Shown here: in pieces, positions 19,220 through 21,717 of the stretch | How positions within the stretch are numbered: position 1 is the stretch's first letter | Layout: each line of letters opens with the position of its first letter | Source of the DNA: a virus | Direction: 5' to 3' (one strand) | Length of the DNA stretch: 21,717 nt | IMG/VR virus record: IMGVR_UViG_3300024294_000076 | Span: 1-21,717 of that record | Notes under the pieces: generated by a model | The model's database searches: none | The model's input: only the letters and a program-made list of their open reading frames with translations | What the model was told of the DNA's origin: nothing | Made by a program: the position numbers and the translations under genes

Positions 19220-20385
19220 TGCAACCGATATATGTAGTTGGTTTTGGTATGGTCGATGGGTTGGGTTATGACTACAACACCTGTTGGGATAAAATGATTG
19301 ATGATAATAACTACACTAGTGATATACCAGAAATGGTTGAGCAAGATTATAAAATCAATAAAGGTATGCCAGTCAACTTAGATGAACTTGTTCTACAAGA
19401 CAATCTTCCGTTAAAGATAAGACCTTCTTTCTCAAACTCTCAAATGTTAGGATTTCATTCGACTAAAAGAGCGATTGAAATGGCTGGTCTACCTCATAGC
19501 AAAAATGTTTCTATAGTCTTTTCAAGTGTCTCAAATGATATTGAGATGGGTGTAGATATGTTGAATAGAGTACACAACAGTAAGAGAGTTCTTGTAAGGC
19601 GTCTTGTCAATCGCATTCCTGAAATGACTTCTTCGCACCTCTCATCTCTATATGGCTTCATGGGAAATACTGTTGGGCTACAAGCATCTTGTGCGACCGG
19701 ACTGGCTTCTATAGACTATGGTATGTATGAAGCACAAGAAAGTGACTATGTGATTGTAGGTGGCTCTGATGCGGGTTGTTGTAACCTTGCTGTTAAATAC
19801 TTTAATCAACTAGGCGCTATCGCAAATCACTCAGCACCGTTTGATGAAAATCGAGCGGGCTTTCTTATGGGAGAAGGTGGCGCTACTCTTGTTCTTATGA
19901 GAGAAGAGATGGTAGAGAAATACAAAGTTAGACCTATCGCTAGACTTTACCCTATGGGGAAATCTAATGATGCTGTTGAAATGACTTCGCCCGCATCTGA
20001 TGGACGTGGTGCTACTATTGCTATCGGTAAAGCATTACAACACGTAGATAGCGTAGACGCAGTAAATGCTCATGCCACATCAACTCCAGTAGGTGATGAA
20101 ATCGAATATAACACTATTGTTAACTCAATAGGCGAAGTGCCTATCTGGGCACCCAAGAGTAAAATTGGTCATACACTTGCAACCGCTGGTGTGATAGAAA
20201 CAATCTACTCTATCCTTTCTATGAATAGAGGAGTAATACCTCACATTCACAATCTTGAAACTTGTACATTTGATGATAAGAACTTACTAGTACGAGAGAA
20301 TATGTTTAAACCAGCTAAAAGAATGTTGAATAATTCTTTTGGGTTTGGTGGAAAAAATATGGCTCAAGTAATAGAAATCTGCTGA
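19216..20385 (+). CDS. Beta-ketoacyl-ACP synthase (FabF/FabB-like thiolase fold)
   Basis: 389 residues, near the usual 400-410 of FabF. The active-site Cys159 stands in LQASCATGLASI, His286 in NAHATSTPVGDE, Lys314 and His319 in PKSKIGHTLATAG, and the Gly-rich loop NNSFGFGGKN (372-381) closes the C-terminus. All catalytic residues of a condensing enzyme are present, so it should join an acyl thioester with malonyl-ACP by decarboxylation. The partner ACP may be the one ending at base 90. FabF in bacteria elongates fatty acids; a phage copy may change membrane lipids or make a special acyl product. It overlaps the nuclease gene by 4 bases, so it is part of that transcript. The best-matching subfamily cannot be told here. 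Confidence 0.88.
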   Translation: MMQPIYVVGFGMVDGLGYDYNTCWDKMIDDNNYTSDIPEMVEQDYKINKGMPVNLDELVLQDNLPLKIRPSFSNSQMLGFHSTKRAIEMAGLPHSKNVSIVFSSVSNDIEMGVDMLNRVHNSKRVLVRRLVNRIPEMTSSHLSSLYGFMGNTVGLQASCATGLASIDYGMYEAQESDYVIVGGSDAGCCNLAVKYFNQLGAIANHSAPFDENRAGFLMGEGGATLVLMREEMVEKYKVRPIARLYPMGKSNDAVEMTSPASDGRGATIAIGKALQHVDSVDAVNAHATSTPVGDEIEYNTIVNSIGEVPIWAPKSKIGHTLATAGVIETIYSILSMNRGVIPHIHNLETCTFDDKNLLVRENMFKPAKRMLNNSFGFGGKNMAQVIEIC

Positions 20386-20392
20386 ATACCTC

Positions 20393-20421
20393 TTGACATT
20401 ACCCGAATCATATACTATATT
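20393..20421 (+). promoter_or_regulatory. Sigma70-type promoter with GAATC spacer element
   Basis: CTTGACA (TTGACA 20393-20398), a 17-base spacer and TATATT at 20416-20421. CGAATC lies in the spacer, its G 11 bases before the -10. It drives 20453. Confidence 0.78.
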
Positions 20422-20452
20422 ATAAGAGTAACAAGAGAGAAAGAGAATCACT

Positions 20453-20656
20453 ATGTTTAATATGTTCACAGATGCCGGTAATCAAAAAGTTTCAGAAATC
20501 GTTGCTCAAGCAAAGCAATTATGTGACGTTAACGAAGGTTCTATTGAACTAGTTTATAAGTGGGCTTTAAACGAATTAGCCGCTCTTTCAAGTAATGTTG
20601 ATTTCGAAGAAGCCGAAGACACTGAAGTTAGAGAAAGTGTTTTAAGCGCAATTTAA
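20453..20656 (+). CDS. Small acidic helical protein
   Basis: 67 residues, unrecognised. It has its own promoter and a GAGAAAGAGAATCACT leader, with the ATG about 10 bases after AGAGAAAGAG. Almost all helix (KVSEIVAQAKQLCDVNEGSIELVYKW...), the last 20 residues very acidic. It ends 3 bases before the next promoter. Confidence 0.6.
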   Translation: MFNMFTDAGNQKVSEIVAQAKQLCDVNEGSIELVYKWALNELAALSSNVDFEEAEDTEVRESVLSAI

Positions 20657-20659
20657 CCC

Positions 20660-20688
20660 TTGACATTCATTGCGAATCACTATAGATT
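20660..20688 (+). promoter_or_regulatory. Sigma70-type promoter with GAATC spacer element
   Basis: CTTGACA (TTGACA 20660-20665), a 17-base spacer and TAGATT at 20683-20688. CGAATC in the spacer has its G 9 bases before the -10. It drives 20719. Confidence 0.72.
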
Positions 20689-20718
20689 AATAATGTAACA
20701 AGATGAAAGAGGTGCCTA

Positions 20719-21153
20719 ATGGCCTATATGAACCAAGATAAAAAGAAATCAATGATGCCCCAGATTAAAGCTGTTCTTAAAAAGTACGATATGAAGGGTA
20801 GCGTAAGTGTTAATAATCATAGCACTTTAGTTGTCAGTCTCAAGTCTGGTTCGTTAGACTTAATCGCTGCCGCCAATAAGTACAATGAAAAAATTTGTGA
20901 GTGGCGTGGTTGGGCACGTTCAACTATTAGCGATTATTATCAAATCAATCCTTATCACTGTGTAGATAACATGCGTGAAATTGAAGAAGAAAAGATTGCT
21001 GACTTCTATGAGGAATTGCTTGGTGCTATGAACGGCGTTGGTTCTAAATATAGTAACCACGATAACAGTGACATTCAAACCGATTATTTTGATGTGGGTT
21101 GGTATGTTGACGTTAACGCTGGTATATGGAATAAGCCTTATGTATGTAATTAA
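20719..21153 (+). CDS. Conserved phage/plasmid-type protein of unknown function
   Basis: 144 residues. The start has GAAAGAGGTG. The layout MAYMNQDKKKSMMPQIKAVLKKY, NNHSTLVVSLKSG, then INPYH and the C-terminal DNSDIQTDYFDVGWYVDVNAG with GIWNKPYVCN is one I know from many phages and some plasmids, always hypothetical. It is probably an alpha/beta protein with the conserved aspartate-tyrosine patch at the end. No activity can be given. The start of the next gene overlaps its end. Confidence 0.68.
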   Translation: MAYMNQDKKKSMMPQIKAVLKKYDMKGSVSVNNHSTLVVSLKSGSLDLIAAANKYNEKICEWRGWARSTISDYYQINPYHCVDNMREIEEEKIADFYEELLGAMNGVGSKYSNHDNSDIQTDYFDVGWYVDVNAGIWNKPYVCN

Positions 21154-21325
21154 AGACATGAGTGGAGAGGTCATTGCTTTGGCCTCTCGTTTAGAAGATA
21201 CCTATGCTTGGTCAGGAACTAAGCTTAATAATATGACATATGATGTAGAGGAGTGGAATAATGCAAAAGACAACTTATTGGAAAGTGGGAGCGCAATCGA
21301 GACTTCAAAGAAAGTCGAAAGCTGA
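21140..21325 (+). CDS. Small hypothetical protein
   Basis: 61 residues from the ATG at 21140 (upstream in-frame starts lie inside the previous gene and give an unrelated hydrophobic N-terminus). It overlaps the previous gene by 14 bases and the next by 65. Sequence MYVIKDMSGEVIALASRLEDTYAW, then polar helix. A weak GGAATAAG site precedes. Function unknown. Confidence 0.55.
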   Translation: MYVIKDMSGEVIALASRLEDTYAWSGTKLNNMTYDVEEWNNAKDNLLESGSAIETSKKVES

Positions 21326-21479
21326 TACGATAAAGCCTTTTCCACTTGGTTCAAAAGTTCGATCTGATGCGGAACAAGGTTATGAAGATATGACCACTTT
21401 TTTAGAACTTAGTAAAATCTATACTGATCATATCGCTGCTAGTAATAATGAATTCATGAAAGGGTCTAAAAATGGTTGA
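21261..21479 (+). CDS. Small basic hypothetical protein
   Basis: 72 residues. A strong AGGAG site precedes the ATG at 21261, inside the preceding gene. The first half is basic (QSRLQRKSKADTIKPF), the second helical. The large overlap with its neighbour in another frame is unusual, but the RBS and the continuing run of genes support it. No family recognised. Confidence 0.55.
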   Translation: MQKTTYWKVGAQSRLQRKSKADTIKPFPLGSKVRSDAEQGYEDMTTFLELSKIYTDHIAASNNEFMKGSKNG

Positions 21480-21630
21480 TGACGTGATTGATATCCAAAC
21501 ACTTGAAGGTGCAATTATCGCCTTTAAAGAAGGTGCCAGTGATGAGAAGCGTATGGCGCTCTATTCACTTGAGCGTATGCTTGAACGTAAAACCCAAATG
21601 CTTGAAGAACTAGAAAAGCAAGCTGCTTAA
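21472..21630 (+). CDS. Small helical protein
   Basis: 52 residues, start overlapping the previous stop by 8 bases. It reads as two helices: the first with GAIIAFKEGASDEKRMAL, the second a coiled-coil-like LERMLERKTQMLEELEKQ. The TAA overlaps the next ATG (TAATG). Function unknown. Confidence 0.6.
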   Translation: MVDDVIDIQTLEGAIIAFKEGASDEKRMALYSLERMLERKTQMLEELEKQAA

Positions 21631-21717
21631 TGTTTAGTAATGAAATTGAATGGGATCATACCGTGACTACTGTATTAGATGAAACTGGTCAATATACTGA
21701 TGTTGAATTGGTTATTG
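21630..21717 (+). CDS. Conserved phage protein, N-terminal part (3' end outside window)
   Basis: 29 visible residues opening MFSNEIEWDHTVTTVLDETG and continuing with YTDVELVI. The block T-V-T-T-V-L-D-E-T-G-x-x-x-D-V is a well-known start of a small protein family in T4-like phages with no assigned function. It is translationally coupled to the gene before it. Confidence 0.6.
   Translation, partial: MFSNEIEWDHTVTTVLDETGQYTDVELVI

Noticed and set aside
1-21717. CRISPR array, insertion sequence or integrase/attachment site
   Set aside because: No regularly spaced direct repeats, no transposase or integrase motif, and no flanking target-site duplications were seen.

Overview
The window is a 21.7-kb piece of an AT-rich, tightly packed genome. 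It looks like a marine tailed phage of the T4 superfamily (myovirus). The evidence is a tRNA cluster, short overlapping genes on two long opposing blocks, T4-type late promoter motifs (TATAAATA/CATAAATA), and several recognisable genes: a T4-type RNase H (5'-3' exonuclease of the FEN fold), PhoH-like ATPase, PAAR spike tip, glutaredoxin, WYL_2-type (DUF2693) protein, RecB/Cas4-like nuclease, subtilase and class-3 lipase. No photosynthesis genes are present. Many middle/early-type promoters have the form CTTGAC(A)-N17-TATATT/TATAAA, often with GAATC inside the spacer. That form would fit an alphaproteobacterial host, but the host assignment is only an inference.

Layout. (1) 1-1890, plus strand: the 3' end of an acyl carrier protein gene, four tRNAs (Arg-UCU, a CAU tRNA that is probably Ile2, Leu-UAA, Gln-UUG), a few very small proteins, tRNA-Leu-UAG, a tRNA-like element and about 180 bases of dense hairpins with no convincing gene. 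(2) 1934-2155, plus strand: one small gene behind a CATAAATA late-type motif. (3) 7712 down to 2178, minus strand: a compact operon of about 11 genes, starting at a late-type motif near 7756. Nearly every product carries a signal peptide or membrane segment; it includes a pilin-like and a PapD-like pair, a membrane-anchored coiled coil, a lipase and an EF-hand membrane protein. (4) 7778-14040, plus strand: many small genes of early/middle type, then glutaredoxin, a glycosyltransferase, RNase H and conserved phage proteins, in transcription units each opened by a strong -35/-10 promoter. (5) 14044-20385, plus strand: a HAD phosphatase, then a late-type stretch (FmdB-like protein, PhoH, AbrB-like protein, PAAR tip, fibre-like virion protein, subtilase), a PD-(D/E)XK nuclease and a complete ketoacyl-ACP synthase with its Cys-His-His triad. 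(6) 20393-21717, plus strand: small conserved phage proteins behind two more GAATC-spacer promoters.

The most unusual point is the pairing of an acyl carrier protein with a catalytically intact ketoacyl synthase in one phage. Together with the lipase and the exported operon, it suggests the phage reaches into host lipid or acyl-chain metabolism and the host envelope. The other points worth following are a structured RNA region beside the tRNAs and a GAATC element held at a fixed distance from the -10 box in several phage promoters.
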